DNA of 64,000 nucleotides from CAWUJK01 sp963922865 (GCA_963922865.1 CAWUJK010000002.1:8565-72564), one strand, 5' to 3'. Positions 41,736 to 55,033 are shown, counted from the stretch's first letter. Translations and numbers: made by a program. The notes: generated from the letters alone by a model not told the origin.

Positions 41736-43059
41736 AATCAATACTTAGGTTTTCAAGTTTTATTATTTTGGTAGATTTACATTTTAATGAAGAAACAAAA
41801 TCAGCTACTCTTTCTAAATAAGAAACTTCACTATCTATTATTTTTATTATTTTTTCATCATAAATATCTTTTATACCTTTATCAAAGGAAGAATAAACAG
41901 CTTCATTATTATAAAAATCTTTCAATTTAACATAAAAATCATCATGTATTTTATTATTTTTCAAATCAGAATAAACAGAAATTCTTGCAGGAATATAATG
42001 TTTAAAACGTTTTAAATAATTTTTTTCTCATTTTTCAGAAAAAAGATAAGTTAAAAATTTATAAGACATATCTTTATTTTTCGAATTTTTATTCAAAACA
42101 AAGTAGTTATAATTAACTAATTTTTCACTATCATTTATAAAATCCGGGAAGTTTGTTACTCTTAAAAGATTTTTAGAAAATCAAGCTTCTGCAATTTGGT
42201 TTATTACTCTTGGATAAGCAAATATCATAGCTATTTTTCAATCTATGAAATACTCTAAATTATTTCTAGAAGTTTTCAGCAATATATCATTGTATTTAGA
42301 ATATTTATTATCTCAAGAAGCATAATTAAAATATTCTGAAAAAGATGAATTTATATCTGATGAACCAAGATTTGATATACTCTTAACTCATGAAGACATT
42401 ATAAACTGAGTTATTATATCCTGGGAATTTATAACAGTTGTTCAAAATCACATACCAAGTGCTGTAAATCATGGTTTATTTTCATCAAAATCTGAAATAA
42501 CTTCCTCTATTTTAGGAAAACTTCAAAGTTTTTTAAGGTCATTTACTCTTTTAAAGTTATAATATAATCACAAAGTTTCAAAACCAAAAGGAACTCATAC
42601 TAAAAATTCATTTTTTTCTTCTCATTCTCAACTAGATAATATTAAATCATCTCAGAAAAAAGGTTTAAAATAAGATCTAAGTTCATCAGGAGAAATCACA
42701 GATGGATCTATTCATATGGCATTTTCAAGAAATATAGATTTTTCATTATTGTTAAGCATATATAAATCTGGTGCTTCTCATTTTATAATAGCTGATGCTA
42801 AAGCTTTATTATATTCACTATAGTTTTTAAATCCCTCAATTTTAGGAGAAAAATTACTAGAGTTGGTATCTTTTTTAAAATCTTCTATGAATAATTTAAA
42901 ATCTTCCACAGAATCATCTAATATCCAAATTTTAAAATTATTTGAAGTTATTTTTTTATTTTTATTATTATTTTGTGAAGTTCAAATCAGTAAAATAGCT
43001 ATAATTATAAAAATTATAACTCAAAGTATAGCTAAAAAAATAACTTTTTTCTTATTCAT
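41728..43059 (-). CDS. extracellular solute-binding protein, membrane-anchored
   Basis: 443 aa. NKKKVIFLAILGVIIFIIIA is an N-terminal membrane anchor with no lipobox cysteine. The mature part has FKIGILDDSVEDFKLFIEDF, SAIIKGEAPDLYMLNNNE and GVPFGFETLGLYYNF, typical of family 1 sugar-type binding proteins (ligand-pocket and hinge elements). The C-terminal lobe is helical and ends with KCKSTKIIKLENLSIDCE. A matching permease or ATPase is not nearby. Its stop overlaps the start of the hemW-like gene. Ligand cannot be told from sequence. Confidence 0.75.
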
Positions 43060-43078
43060 GTTTTTTTAATATTTTATA

Positions 43079-43396
43079 TTATAAATCAGAAAGTAAATGC
43101 AAATGAATATGCATAATTTCTTGTCATCATTTTTCTCAAACATTAAAACCCAATTTGTATCAATGCGATATTTTTAAGTCTTTTGCAATTTTTTTAGCAA
43201 CAAAAAACATATTAGCAATTAATTCTTTATCAGTTTCCTGTATATCATTAATTGTAGGAATTTCTTTTTTAGGAATTATAAGCAGATGAGTCTTAGCTTT
43301 TGGATAAATGTCTTTAATAACAATTATATTATCATCTTCATAAAAAATATCACTAGGAATTTCTCTTTTTATAATTTTTGTAAATAAACTGTCCAT
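43079..43396 (-). CDS. HIT-family nucleotide hydrolase
   Basis: 105 aa, the usual Hint/HIT size. MDSLFTKIIKREIPSDIFYE and IVIKDIYPKAKTHLLIIPKK are the family N-terminus, and EIMHIHLHLL holds the HxHxH catalytic triad motif. HIT proteins hydrolyse AMP-linked compounds or act on nucleotide sugars. It lies between the solute-binding gene and a small membrane gene, all on the minus strand with short gaps, so the three may be one transcript. Confidence 0.93.
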
Positions 43397-43406
43397 ATTT
43401 TAATTT

Positions 43407-43733
43407 TTAATAATAATTATCTCAAACATCATCTCTTATGATATTTTCTTCATATTTTATATCAGTAAAATCTGAAATATCTTGTTTTATACTTCACTCA
43501 GATTTACTAGTTTTTTCTAAACTATGGGTATCATTTCAATAGGAGTTTATGAATATAAATAAATATCACAAAATAGTTAAAATTATCATTAATAAGTTGG
43601 TAAAATACGTTATTTTAACCATTTTGGGCTGATAACTTTTAAATTTTAATGTATGAATTTTAGCTATAATAAAAAACCCCCAAATTATTATCATGCTAAA
43701 GGTGTAAAATCAAAAATAAATCCAAAAACTCAT
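43407..43733 (-). CDS. 108-aa protein with two membrane helices
   Basis: Starting at ATG 43733, MSFWIYFGFYTFSMIIIWGF is the first membrane segment, ITYFTNLLMIILTILGYLFI the second. An acidic C-terminus (SEGSIKQDISDFTDIKYEENI) ends with RDDVGDNYY. A shorter start at ATG 43622 would drop the first helix. Frame continuity with TGA glycines supports the longer reading. The family is not recognised. It starts a minus-strand cluster with the HIT gene. Confidence 0.5.
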
Positions 43734-43792
43734 ATAATTTTACTTTTAAAAAGCTAATTTAATATAATTTTATTATAATTGTTTATTTTTTT

Positions 43793-43821
43793 TTGCAAAT
43801 TTTTAAATAGTTTGCTATAAT
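43793..43821 (+). promoter_or_regulatory. promoter of the coiled-coil gene
   Basis: TTGCAA (43793-43798), 17 bp, TATAAT (43816-43821). The leader to ATG 43853 is about 25 nt. Confidence 0.65.
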
Positions 43822-43852
43822 AATAATGAATTTAAATAAATAAAAATTAAAA

Positions 43853-44227
43853 ATGGCTGAACTAAAACAAAACTGAAAAACATTTATAATTCCTGATGAA
43901 ATACTAGCCAAATATAGAGAGCTAGTAAAAATGATTTTAGCTACTGAATCTATGGATGATGATGAGAGACAATATTGGTTTGATATAATGTCATCAATGA
44001 CAAATGTACAAATAGACAGATTATATAATATTTTAGATACTGAAAGAAAAAAATTACAAGAACTTGAGATAAAATATCAAGAAGAAATAAAAGAATTAAA
44101 TGAAAAACATCTTATAGAATGGCAAGAATTTCAAATGAAAGATTCTAAAAAGAAAATAGCCTCAGCGGAAGCAAAAGATAAATCTTGAGATGCTGAAGAT
44201 GTATTGAATATGTTAGATGATTTATAA
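43853..44227 (+). CDS. 124-aa coiled-coil protein
   Basis: MAELKQNGKTFIIPDEILAK begins it. FDIMSSMTNVQIDRLYNILD and a long K/E/L heptad run (ERKKLQELEIKYQEEIKELN) predict a coiled coil across about residues 45-105. The C-terminus is acidic (DAEDVLNMLDDL). No family is recognised. It has its own promoter and a bidirectional-looking terminator downstream. Confidence 0.55.
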
Positions 44228-44229
44228 AA

Positions 44230-44268
44230 CTAAAAAAACTACAAAAATAATTTTTGTAGTTTTTTTAA
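44230..44268. terminator. bidirectional terminator, copy 1 (beside mazF)
   Basis: AAAAAACTACAAAAAT pairs with ATTTTTGTAGTTTTTT across 44233-44266. The mazF stop codon lies at its right edge. A near-identical 34-bp copy is at 44903-44936, on the far side of the mazEF pair. Confidence 0.85.
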
Positions 44269-44597
44269 AGTCCAAATGATATTTTAATCTTTTCATCAAG
44301 GATTTGCTTATATTTAGTGTCTAATTCTCAAATCTTTTTTATTACTCTCGTTTCATCAATAGTTCTTATTTGTAATAAATCAATTCTTGATTTTAATTCT
44401 AAATTATTCTTTTGTGACTTATCAATTATCAAAGTATGTGGATATTCTTTTATAATAGATGATAAAATAGCAACAACAAAAGTGTTAGCATACTTATTTG
44501 CAAAATCATTTTGGATGATGATACAAGGTCTAATTCATGATTGTTCACTTCATTTAACAGGGTTTAAATCAATTAAAACTATATCAAATTTTCTCAT
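44265..44597 (-). CDS. MazF/PemK-type mRNA interferase
   Basis: 110 aa. MRKFDIVLIDLNPV, then KGSEQSGIRPCIIIQNDFAN with the G-x-E-q-x-g-x-R-P motif and KYANTFVVAILSSIIK match the MazF SH3-like barrel. LELKSRIDLLQIRTIDETRV is the C-terminal strand-helix. MazF cleaves mRNA at specific sequences. The antitoxin gene lies directly upstream, ending 3 nt before the ATG. The pair is flanked by duplicated terminators (44233 and 44903). Confidence 0.9.
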
Positions 44598-44600
44598 ATT

Positions 44601-44828
44601 TTATAAATTACCTAAATACTTTGTATTATGCTTCATCTCGTCTAGATATTCAACATCATTTCACATATCAATGTATGATTTTTGTAATTTTTCCTGCTTT
44701 TTATTTTCAATATATTCAGAAATAACTTGTTCTAAAAATTCTCTTTTGGAAATTTTATTTCTTTTAGATTCTAAATCAATAAAATTATAAAAATACTGAT
44801 CTATATTTGTCATTAATTTTGTTGTCAT
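44601..44828 (-). CDS. antitoxin of the MazF toxin
   Basis: 75 aa. TNIDQYFYNFIDLESKRNKI, then SKREFLEQVISEYIENKKQE is a small N-terminal DNA-binding region of the ribbon-helix-helix kind. The C-terminal half (DMGNDVEYLDEMKHNTKYLG) is acidic and flexible, as in toxin-binding tails. Its stop is 3 nt before the mazF ATG. The AT-rich inverted repeat just upstream (44829-44877) is a likely operator. Confidence 0.75.
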
Positions 44829-44877
44829 ATATATGATATTATATATAAATGTATATATAAATATATTATCATATATT
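44829..44877. promoter_or_regulatory. AT-rich inverted repeat, probable mazEF operator
   Basis: ATATATGATA on the left is matched by TATCATATAT on the right, with TATATATAAA and TATATATAAA-like stretches between. It directly precedes the antitoxin ATG (44828) and holds TATAAT-like hexamers, so promoter and repressor site probably coincide. Confidence 0.5.
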
Positions 44878-44900
44878 TATTATTTTGCAAACTTTAATTA

Positions 44901-44938
44901 ACAAAAAACTACAAAAATTATTTTTGTAGTTTTTTGTT
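44901..44938. terminator. bidirectional terminator, copy 2 (after rpoC)
   Basis: AAAAAACTACAAAAAT pairs with ATTTTTGTAGTTTTTT (44903-44936), with A and T runs on both outer sides. It closes the rpoB-rpoC transcript. Confidence 0.85.
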
Positions 44939-44944
44939 TTATAA

Positions 44945-47900
44945 TTAGAAATCACTCTCATGTTCCATTTTTGCATTTAATTCTTCAAGTTTTCTAGCAG
45001 AGATATCTTCTTCAAGTTCTTCAGCATTAAAATATTCTTCAGATATATTGTCAGCTTCAATTTCCATACCAGATAATTTTCTATATTGTTTCCCTGCAGG
45101 TATAAGTCTACCAATAATTACATTTTCCTTAAGTTCTTGAAGTTTATCAATCTTAGCAGAAACTGAACCTTCAACAAGAACTCTAACCGTTTCTTGGAAA
45201 CTTGCTGCTGACAACCATGAGTCAGTATGAAGAGATATTTTTGTAAGACCAAGAAGTAATCTCTCACCAAATGGTGCTCTTTTTCATTCTCTAACAAGTT
45301 TATCAGCATTCTTTTTATAAGAAATAACATCAACAATATCTCATGGAAAAAATTCTCAGTCTCATTTATCAAGTATTCTAACTTTAGAAAACATTTGTCT
45401 TGTAACAAGTTCTATATGTTTAGAGTTTACAGTTTGACCTTGAGAAGAATATATAGATTTTATTTCATCAACTATATATTGTTCAGCTTTAATAACTCAA
45501 GCAACTTGCATAAGTTTAGCAATATTTAAGGCTCAATTAGTCAATTTTTCTCAAGCTTTAACTATATCTCATTGCTTAACTAAAAGATTTTTTCAAAGAG
45601 GAAACTCATAATCATAACTTCTAGGAACTTCATCTTCTATTATGATAACTCAATCCTCTATTTTTCTTACAATTCAAGAAAATTGTGATACTAATCTTTG
45701 TTTTTCAGATTTATTTCTAGCGATTATTTGTTTTGCTTTAACAACAGAGCCAACTTTAACAGCTACTTCAAATTTTGAACTATAATAATATTCTTGTTTT
45801 TGTATACTGTCTGCTGTAACTGTTACTATCGTATTTTTCTCATTAGAACTTATAGATACAGTTCCATCAATATCAATTATTTCAGCCTCAACCTTAGGGC
45901 TTCTAGCCTCAAATAATTCTTCAACACGAGCAAGACCTTGAGTCATATCTCAACCTTCTTGTACTACTCATCAACTATGAAAAGTTCTCATTGTAAGTTG
46001 AGTACCTGGTTCTCAAATAGATTGAGCTGCAATAACTCATACAGGAGTTCATATTTCAACTTGATCACTCAATCAAAGATCTAAACCATAACATTTTTTA
46101 CAAACTCAACCCTCAGTTTCACAAGTTAAAACAGATCTAATATTAACTTCGTTTATATCATTTTTAATAATTATTTCAAGAATTTTTTTATCAATAACTG
46201 TTCATTCATCTATTATGATATTTCATGAAGAATCTTTTACAGGGGTAGCTAAACTATGAGAAAATAGTCTATCTTCAAAACTTTCATTAAACACTCATTG
46301 TGTTGAGTTCTTACTAACAGTTTTAAAATGAACTGTATTACAGTCATCTTCTTTGACTATTATATTTTGAGATGCATCTACAAGTCTTCTAGTTAAATAA
46401 CCTGATTGAGCTGTTTTAAGAGCGGTATCTGCTTTACCTTTTCTTCATCCATGGGTTGCAATAAAATACTCAAGTGTAGAAAATCATTCTTTCAAATTTG
46501 ATTTGATAGGTAGTTCTATAGTTTCTCAAGTAGCTGAAGCTACTAATCATTTCATACCACACATTTGAGTAAGATTTCAAAGATTTCATCTAGCTCAAGA
46601 ATCAATAAAATTAAATATATGATTTGAATCAGGGAAAAGAGTCTTCATTTCTGATTCTATTTGATTTTTTACTTTTGCCCATACTTTAATAGAACCTATA
46701 GTTTTCTCTTCTTGGGTTAAAAATCAAGCCCAAGTTTTCTTTTGAATATACTTAACTTTTTCCTCTGCTTCAAGCAATAGTTTATCCTTGTTATCAGGAG
46801 TTATCATATCATTTTTAGAAATAGAAAGTCATGAAATAGTAGAGTATTTATATCAAAAGTTTTTTATATCATCTACAAATTTACTAGTAATTTCTCAACC
46901 TAACTTTTCAAAAGATAAAGCAAGTATTTTTTGAAGAGCTTTTTTGTTTAAAGTCTCATTTATGAATCCTAATCATTCAGGTACTACTTCATTAAAAAGC
47001 AATCTACCATACGTAGTTTCATATATAGATTTATTAACCCTAACTTTTATAAGAGATTTCATCTCTATAGCTCAAGCCTCATAAGCTCAAGTTGCATCAT
47101 TTATTCAAGAAAAAATTTGTCATTCTCATAAAGCTCATTTCCTAATAGATGTTACATAATATGCTCACAAAATCATATCTTGACTTGGTGAAACTATAGG
47201 TTCTCAACTAGAAGGAGCAAGTAAATTTTTAGAAGTAACCATTAATTCTCTAGCTTCTGCTTGAGCTTTTGGTGTGATTGGCAAGTGTACTGCCATTTGA
47301 TCACCATCAAAATCTGCATTAAAAGCTGTACAAGTAAGAGGATGAAGTTGTATAGCTTTTCATTCAATCAAGACTGGTCTAAAAGCTTGTACTGAAAGTC
47401 TATGTAGAGTTGGAGCTCTATTCATTAAAACATATTTATCTTCTATAACATCATCCAAAGCATCCCAAACTTCCTTACTAGAGTTTTCTATAATTTTTTC
47501 TGCATGTTTTATATTATAAACAACTCAGTCTTCTATAAGTTTGGAGATGATAAATGGTTTAAAAAGTGTTAAAGCCATTTTTTTAGGTATTCAACACTCA
47601 TCTATTTTAAGATTTGGTCAAACTACTATTACAGATCTACCAGAATAATCAACTCTCTTACCAAGTAAATTTTGTCTAAATCTACCTTGTTTACCTTTTA
47701 GTATCTCAGTTAATGATTTTAATTTTTTCTTATTAGCTGTTACAAACCCAGATCTATTAGTTCTAGTCTCACCTGTAATAAGCATATCAACAGATTCTTG
47801 TAACATTCTTTTTTCATTTTTGAGTATTACATCAGGAGCTCATAGTTCTATTAATTTTTTAAGCCTATTATTTCTATTTATAACTCTTCTATACAAATCA

Positions 47901-48970
47901 TTTAGATCTGAAGAAGCAAATCTTCAACCATCAAGTTGAATCATTGGTCTTAAATCTGGTGGTAATATTGGTAAAGCTTCCAAAATAAACCACTCTGGTT
48001 TTTGATCAGATTTCAAAAGACTTGAAGCAAGTTTTATTTTTTGCATAAGTTTTTTCTGTTTGATTGCAGTAGCTGTTTTAAGTTCTAATTGTTTATCTTT
48101 TATAAAAGTTTTTAAATCTATTCTTTTAAGTAATTTTTGTAAATACTCTGCTCAAGTTCAACCATCAAAAACATGTGGAAACTTATCATTTAATACTCTA
48201 TATTCTAGTTCTCCAATAACCTCTCATTGCTTCAATGATTTAAGACTTGTTTTTAGTTGCTCAAATTCCTCAACTAAATCATCAAGTCATTTCATAGCTA
48301 TAGCTTCTGCTTCTGCAAATTTTTTAGAACTCAACTCTTTGCTTTCTTTTTTGATTTTTAGTTCGTTTATTTCTTTTTGAAGAGTTTTTTGCATTTCTGT
48401 TTTTGAAACTTTGTATCTATCTTCAAGTTCTTTTAATGCTTCATTTTTCTTATCTCAATATACATCCGTAATTATATAAGATGCAAAATAAACTACTTGT
48501 TCGAGTTTTTTAACTGGTAAATCTAGAAGTAATCATATTCTAGAAGGAACTGATTTCATAAACCATATGTGAGCAACAGGAGCATATAAATCAATATGTC
48601 ACATTCTTTCCCTTCTAGTTGAAGTTTTTGTTACTTCAACTCAACATCTTTCACAAACTACTCACTTATATTTTATTCTTTTGTATTTTCAACAAGCACA
48701 TTCATAATTTTTCATAGGACCAAAAATTTGTTGACAAAAAAGTCATCATCTTTCTGGTTTTTGGGTTCTATAGTTTATGGTTTCTGATATTAAGACTCTA
48801 CCATGAGATACTTCTCTAACTTTTTCTGGAGAAGTAATTCAAAGAGCTATTCAAGATAGGTTATCCAAATTTTTCCCTTGAGTAACATCTTTTTTTCAAA
48901 TATTATCACCAATTTGATCAAAATCAGTAATTTTATCATTTAAAAAGTTATCTAGTGTTTTATCAAACAT
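44945..48970 (-). CDS. rpoC: RNA polymerase beta' subunit
   Basis: 1341 aa, close to the usual length. CACGKYKRIKYKGVVCERCG is the N-terminal zinc site; RVDYSGRSVIVV and the catalytic NADFDGDQMAVH (D553, D555, D557) bind Mg2+ for RNA synthesis. The second zinc site, CETEGGVCKKCYG, and QSIGEPGTQLTMRTFH (trigger loop) are present. The C-terminus ends with an acidic tail (HESDF). Many invariant glycines are TGA. It follows rpoB in the same transcript with a 98-bp gap and ends at a strong terminator. Confidence 0.98.
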
Positions 48971-49068
48971 GGGTATTTTTATTAGTTATTAAATTAGAGT
49001 GGATTAGTAAAGTTTATAAACTTACTTACATGAAAAGTGAAAAAATAATTATTTTAAAACAGTATTTC

Positions 49069-52000
49069 TTATTTATCTTCTTTTTTACTATCATCTTCTT
49101 TATTATTTATAACTTCATTTTCTATAGCTATTATTTCTTCATATCTAGACTTAAGTTCATCTTCTTTATAAGTTAGTTCTTGGTTATCTAGTAAATCTAC
49201 ATCTAATCATATAGCTTGTAATTCCTTTATAAGCACATTAAATGATTCTGGGATATTTGGTTTTTTAATTGGGGATGATTTTATTATAGCTTCATACGCT
49301 TGAGTTCTACCAGCAACATCATCAGATTTAATTGTAATCATTTCTTGAAGTATATTACTAGCAGCATAAGCTTCTAGTGCCCAAACCTCCATTTCTCACC
49401 ATCTTTGACCTCAATTTTGAGCTTTACCTCAAAGTGGTTGTTGAGTAACCATAGAATAAGGTCATACATTTCTAGCATGTATTTTCTCTTCAACTAAATG
49501 GTGTAGTTTTAGCATATATTTTTGCCCAACTACAGTTCTTTCTTTAAATGCCTCTCAAGTTTCTCAATCAAATAATTGGATTTTACCATCATTATCAAGT
49601 CATGCTTTTGACAATAAATTATCAACTTCTCATACTGAAATACCGTTTAATATAGGGCTTGCCACTGTTATACCCAATTTTTTAGCTGCAGCTCAAGCAT
49701 GTACTTCAAGGATTTGACCAATATTCATTCTTGAAACTACTCAAAGTGGGTTTAATATAATATCAACAGGATTTCAATCTTTATCAAAAGGCATATCTTC
49801 TATAGGAACTATTCTAGAAACTATTCATTTATTACCATGCCTACCTGCCATTTTATCTCAAACTTCAAGCTTTCTAGTGGCTGCAACAAAAACTTTTACT
49901 TGCATAAATACTCAAGTTGGAAGATTATCTCCATTTTCTTTTTTCAAAACTTCCACATTTAAAACTTTTCATCATTGTCATGAGGGTAGTCTTAAAGAGC
50001 TGTCTTTAACATCTTTTGATTTATCTCAAAATATAGCTCTTAAAAGTCTTTCTTCTGGGGTTAAATCTTGTTCTCCTTTTGGTGTAATTTTTCAAACTAA
50101 TATACTTCATCATTCAACATTTGCTCAAATTCTAACTATTCAATCTGCTCATAAATCTTTAAGTTTAGTTGCAGATACATTTGGTATATCATCTGTTGTT
50201 TGTTCAGCTCAAAGTTTCGTTTCACGGACATCTAAAGAATATTCTTTAATATGTACTGAGGTATAATAATCTTTTTCAACAAGTCTTTCTGAAATAATTA
50301 TAGCGTCTTCAAAATTAAAACCTTTCCATGGCATATAAGCTACAGTTAAATTTCTTCAAAGAGAAAGTTCTCAATTATCAATAGCGTGTCAATCACATAA
50401 GATATCTCATGATTTTATTTTATCTCATCTTGACACTAATGGTTTTTGATGAACTATCATATCATGAGTTGATCTTCAAAAAGTTCTTAGTTCATATAAT
50501 TTTTTATCTCATGATTTATAAAGCACAGATATATGTTTAGCATCAACTCATATAACTTCTCAATCATCTTCTGCTAGTATAACATATCATGATCTTTCTC
50601 CAATAATTCTTTCCATTCATGTTCATACTATTGGAGCTTCAGGTTTAACTAAAGGAACAGCTTGTCTCATCATGTTAGATCCCATTTCAGCTCTAGTAGC
50701 ATCATCGTGTTCCATAAATGGTATAAGACTTGTTTCAATAGACATTATTTGTTTTGGTGAAACATCTATATGTGTTACTTGTCTAACATAAGATAGTGTT
50801 GGTTCAGTATTTTGTCTTGCAGGAAGTCTAGTTTTTGTAAAGTTACCAAATTCATCTATTTTTGTATTTGCTTCAGCTATAGTTAATACTTTTTCTGCTT
50901 CAGCGTCAAAATATTCATATTTTTTACCTAAATATCATCTAACTTCAATTTTATCAGCAGAGATTTTAGACATCATAGATTTAGCATCTTTTTCTGTTAT
51001 GTATTGTTTTTCTTTTACTAGTATTTTTCCATCATCTCATATTATATCATCCAAAGCTACTTTATTTATAGGATCTTTTCAGTCATTTTTAACATAGTGT
51101 TCAACTTCCCTAAAAGGTGTTATTAAAAATCAGTATTTATCAACTTTTGCATATGTTGCTAAATGCAATACTAAACCAATATTTGGTCATTCTGGAGTAG
51201 CTATAGGACATATTCTACCATACTGAGTTGGATGAACATCACGTACTTCAAAACTAGCTCTTTCTCTTGTTAATCAACCTGGTCACATCGCTGTTATTCT
51301 TCTTTTGTGCGCTATTTCACTAAGAGGATTTGATTGATCCATAAACTGAGAAAGTTGTGAACTACCAAAAAATTCTTTTAAAATAGCTACTATTGGTCTA
51401 GAATTTATAAATGTTCATGGGGTGGCATCTTCCAAGTCAAGAATTGTCATTCTATCTTTTGCTATTCTCTCCATTCTAGCTATACCAACTTTAATTTTAT
51501 CTCACACTAATTCTCAAACAGATCTAAGCCTTCTATTTCATAAATGGTCAATGTCATCAATAATGAATCATTTTTGTCCATTTTTTAATCTAAGATAGTA
51601 TTTTAATGATACAATCAAGTCATCTAGACTTAAAAATTTACCTTGTTTAGAAGAATATTTAGTTTCTATTCAAAGTTTAGATGTCATTTTCAATCTAGCT
51701 ATTTCCCCCAAATCAAATCTTCTCTCATCATTAAATGTTAATTCAAACAATTCTTCCACTCTCTCATCAGTTGCTAAGTCTCATGGTCTTAACAATTTGT
51801 AAAGTATGTGCAAGGCTTCTAGTCTATTAGTAGTTTTATCTTTTTCTAAAGTTGGAGCTATATGGTTAACCATAATTTCTTCTCATAAATCAGAAAAACT
51901 ATCAATTATTTCAGCATTTGATTCTAATCCAAAAGCTCTTAAAACTACTGAAATTGGCAATTTTCTTTTTTTATCTATTTTAACATTTATTATTCACTTT

Positions 52001-52536
52001 TTTTCTATATCTATCTCAAACCAAGATCATTTAGCTGGGATAATTTTAAGTGAATGGTTTCACTCATTAAGAGTAAAAAATATACCTGTAGATCTGATTA
52101 TCTGATTTACTATAACTCTTTCTATTCAATTTATTATAAATTTTGCATCATTTGTCATCAAAGGGATTCCACCCATATAAACTTCTTGTTCTTTTATTTC
52201 TCAACTTTCTTTATTAAGCATTTCAAGCTTAACTTTCATAGGAGCATCATAATTTAGGTTTTTTCTAACACATTCTCTTGTTGTATACTTAGGTTCTTCT
52301 ATTTTTATTCATTTATAATAAATACTAACTTTTTCTTCAGAAAAATCCTCAATTGGAAAACTGTCTGCAAATACTTTATCTAAACCATTAGTTAAAAAAT
52401 CATTATAAGACTGAAGTTGTACTTCCAATAAGTCTGGGAATCAAGCTATGGATGTGTCATCAGTAAAATAATGTCTTGCTTTTATATCATATAAAGAACC
52501 AATTTCTTTATCTTTATTTAGAGCTTTTTTAGGCAT
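49069..52536 (-). CDS. rpoB: RNA polymerase beta subunit
   Basis: 1155 aa. FGSSQLSQFMDQSNPLSEIA, KRRITAMGPGGLTRERASFE and VRDVHPTQYGRICPIATPEG form the rifampicin-binding region; MAGRHGNKGIVSRIVPIEDM and PLGGKAQNGGQRGGEMEVWA are near the active centre and the C-terminus. The protein is on the short side and lacks some lineage-specific inserts. Its C-terminal end is a short acidic/lysine tail. No rplL or rplJ precedes it, unlike the usual rpl-rpoBC order. A 183-bp region upstream to the next gene holds no clear gene. Confidence 0.98.
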
Positions 52537-52719
52537 CTGTATTAATATAGGTTACAAAATAATAACACCTTAGTTTTTATTTTCTATAAATCACAAACAA
52601 GGTTTTAAATAGCAAAAAACAGCCCTACTATTCCAGCCGATACAAAATCAAAAGTAGTGCAAGTTAAAATTGATTATAAAAAAAAAGAAATAAAATACAA
52701 ATTTTAATTCTTTTTTATG

Positions 52720-55005
52720 TTATTTTATTTTGATAAATTTTTTTTCTTCATCAATAAAAAATTTTGGTTTATTTTTGATAGATATTTGATATGCATACCC
52801 TTTGTTTAAAACTCTTTTTATTTCTATTTTATCTCCTATGTTTATCATAATAACTCAGGTTTGTTCTATAGAGCTAACTACTTCAGATACATTTTTAAAA
52901 CTAGAGGAAGGATTAATTTTTTTTATAAGATTATATATTAGTTTTCATGGTGTATCTCAGCTTTTAACTTCAATATTAGTAGTTTTACCATATCTTAATT
53001 TATAACTTACTTTTCGTGTTGTATTTTTAGAATTTACTATTTTATAATTTGATTTCCTAGCTTTGGATTTATCATATCAAGGAAATAGTTCTATGAATTT
53101 ATCATCAATAAGTTTTAATGTTATATTATCAGGGGCTCTATGATGAAATTTAATGTATAATTCTCTAATCTTGTATATATCTCATTTTAAACTTAATTCA
53201 ATGAGTTTTTTTGTTTTGGGGTTTCAAAAAAGATCTGATATAAGTAAAACAGTTTGTTCAGAAGCCGAAAGTTTTTTCAAATTTTGGTCTTCTGGTTTTC
53301 ATATTTTTGATTTTTCTAATTTAAGTGCTGGGAAATTATTTAGTACAGGCTCTATGATTCTTTTAAGAGCCGTTTCATAAGAACTTGTATTCCATTCTTT
53401 TCTTTTTAGAGTTTTATTTTCAACAAATTTACCATTTCCTACTAAATACTGATAATACCCCGAAGCAGAACTTTCTCAGGAATAGATATCTATATTATAT
53501 CATCAAGAGCTTTCTATCATAAGAAAAACTTTTAGTAATTGTTTAAGGTTTTCTATTTCTTCATTTCATATATTTAAATCAAGGTGGTGTTTTGATATTT
53601 CTTTTATAGATTTTATTGTTTTTTCTGATAAGCCAAATTTATCAATGAGTTTATTAAGCATTATTCATCATGGTTTTAATCAATTTTCTCATTCAAATAT
53701 GTCATATATATCATCAATACTATTTATAACTCATAATGCTTTCATTTTTATAAAAAGATTAATACTTTGTTTATTTTTTGATAATGGATATGATTTAAAT
53801 ATTTGTATAATATAACTTTTATCTGAAGATAATAGTTCATTAGGAATAGAAGATGATTTTTTCATCTTTTCAAATTCTTTAATTAATTTTTTTGTTATAT
53901 ACTCTTTTTTAATTCATAATTTTGATAAAAAATTTTTTAGTTCCAATTTTTCATCTACACTAGAAAGAAGAATATAGCATCATAAAATAGTTTTATATTT
54001 TTTTTGTATTATTGAGCTTATATTGATCTCTTCTTTTAGGTTTTCTTTTGCTTTTGAAATTCTTGGATGTTCTAAAGGATTTGTTCTTCTTTTTTCATTG
54101 ATTTTTACATATATATCTCTATCAATATATGGATATTGATTCTCCATTATATTTCTAAGCTGTATTTCATTTAAGTGAAGAGATCTTTTGCTTAATTTTT
54201 CAAAATCAGAAATATTTTTATTTGGGTATTTATCATAAAAATATTGCAAATATGCTAGTGAAAAAGATTTAAAAAAGCTATAGTATGGTTCTTGGTTATG
54301 ATATTGAATATCAAGGCTATTATTTATATCAGTATTATCTTTTACTATGTCTAATGATATTTCATAAGCTTTTATATATGATTCTAAAATTGTTCTAGTT
54401 TCATTTATGTATTCAATATTGACTTCTTCATAATTTCAAAGCATTTTTTCAATGTTGTTTTTTATTTTTTCTTGCCATGGTTTAATTATAAATTCTTTGT
54501 TTTTTATATAATCTTTTTCTAATAGATAAAGTTCTTTATATAAAAATAATTTTTCTCGTAAAAATAGTAAATCTTTTTTTGACAACAAAGGTTTTTTTAT
54601 ATTTTCTAATATGCTAGATCGAATTTTTCTCAAATTCAATCATAAAGAAGCCTGAAATGACATAATCAGTTCTCAAGATTCTCTATACAAAGAATGGAAT
54701 TGATTATGTATTTTTATTTGTGCTTCAAGACTTGATAAAAACTCAGGTACTGAGTCTAAAGAAAAGCTAAAATCAGATGTTTTTTGATCTATATAAGTAT
54801 AAAGAGATTGTATACTATAACCAACAAGTTCTTTTGGAGAAACTAATTTATCAACAAGATTTGAGATGTGTTTTATTAAATCTCTATCATTAAATCTCAT
54901 CTCTAAAAGCATGATAAAATCTTGTTTATTAAATGCTCCTTTTTCATTTCAAGTTTTAGGTTTATTTACAAATTTTTCTGAACTAATAGAGATTAGGCTA
55001 TTCAT
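52720..55005 (-). CDS. large protein with lytic-transglycosylase-like domain
   Basis: 761 aa. The first about 500 residues are helical and charged, with no signal peptide. MIESSGYNIDIYSGESSASG continues to YYQYLVGNGKFVEN around residues 495-525, resembling the ES...S.ASGYxQ signature of SLT-type lytic transglycosylases, then FPALKLEKSKIG. The C-terminus contains VKSGDTPGKLIYNLIKKIN, close to a LysM motif (the glycines are TGA). It may cleave glycans of its own or a host wall. It has its own promoter (TTGACA 17 bp TAAAAT). Confidence 0.5.
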
Positions 55006-55033
55006 AATTACTTTAATTAATCAAATATAAAAC

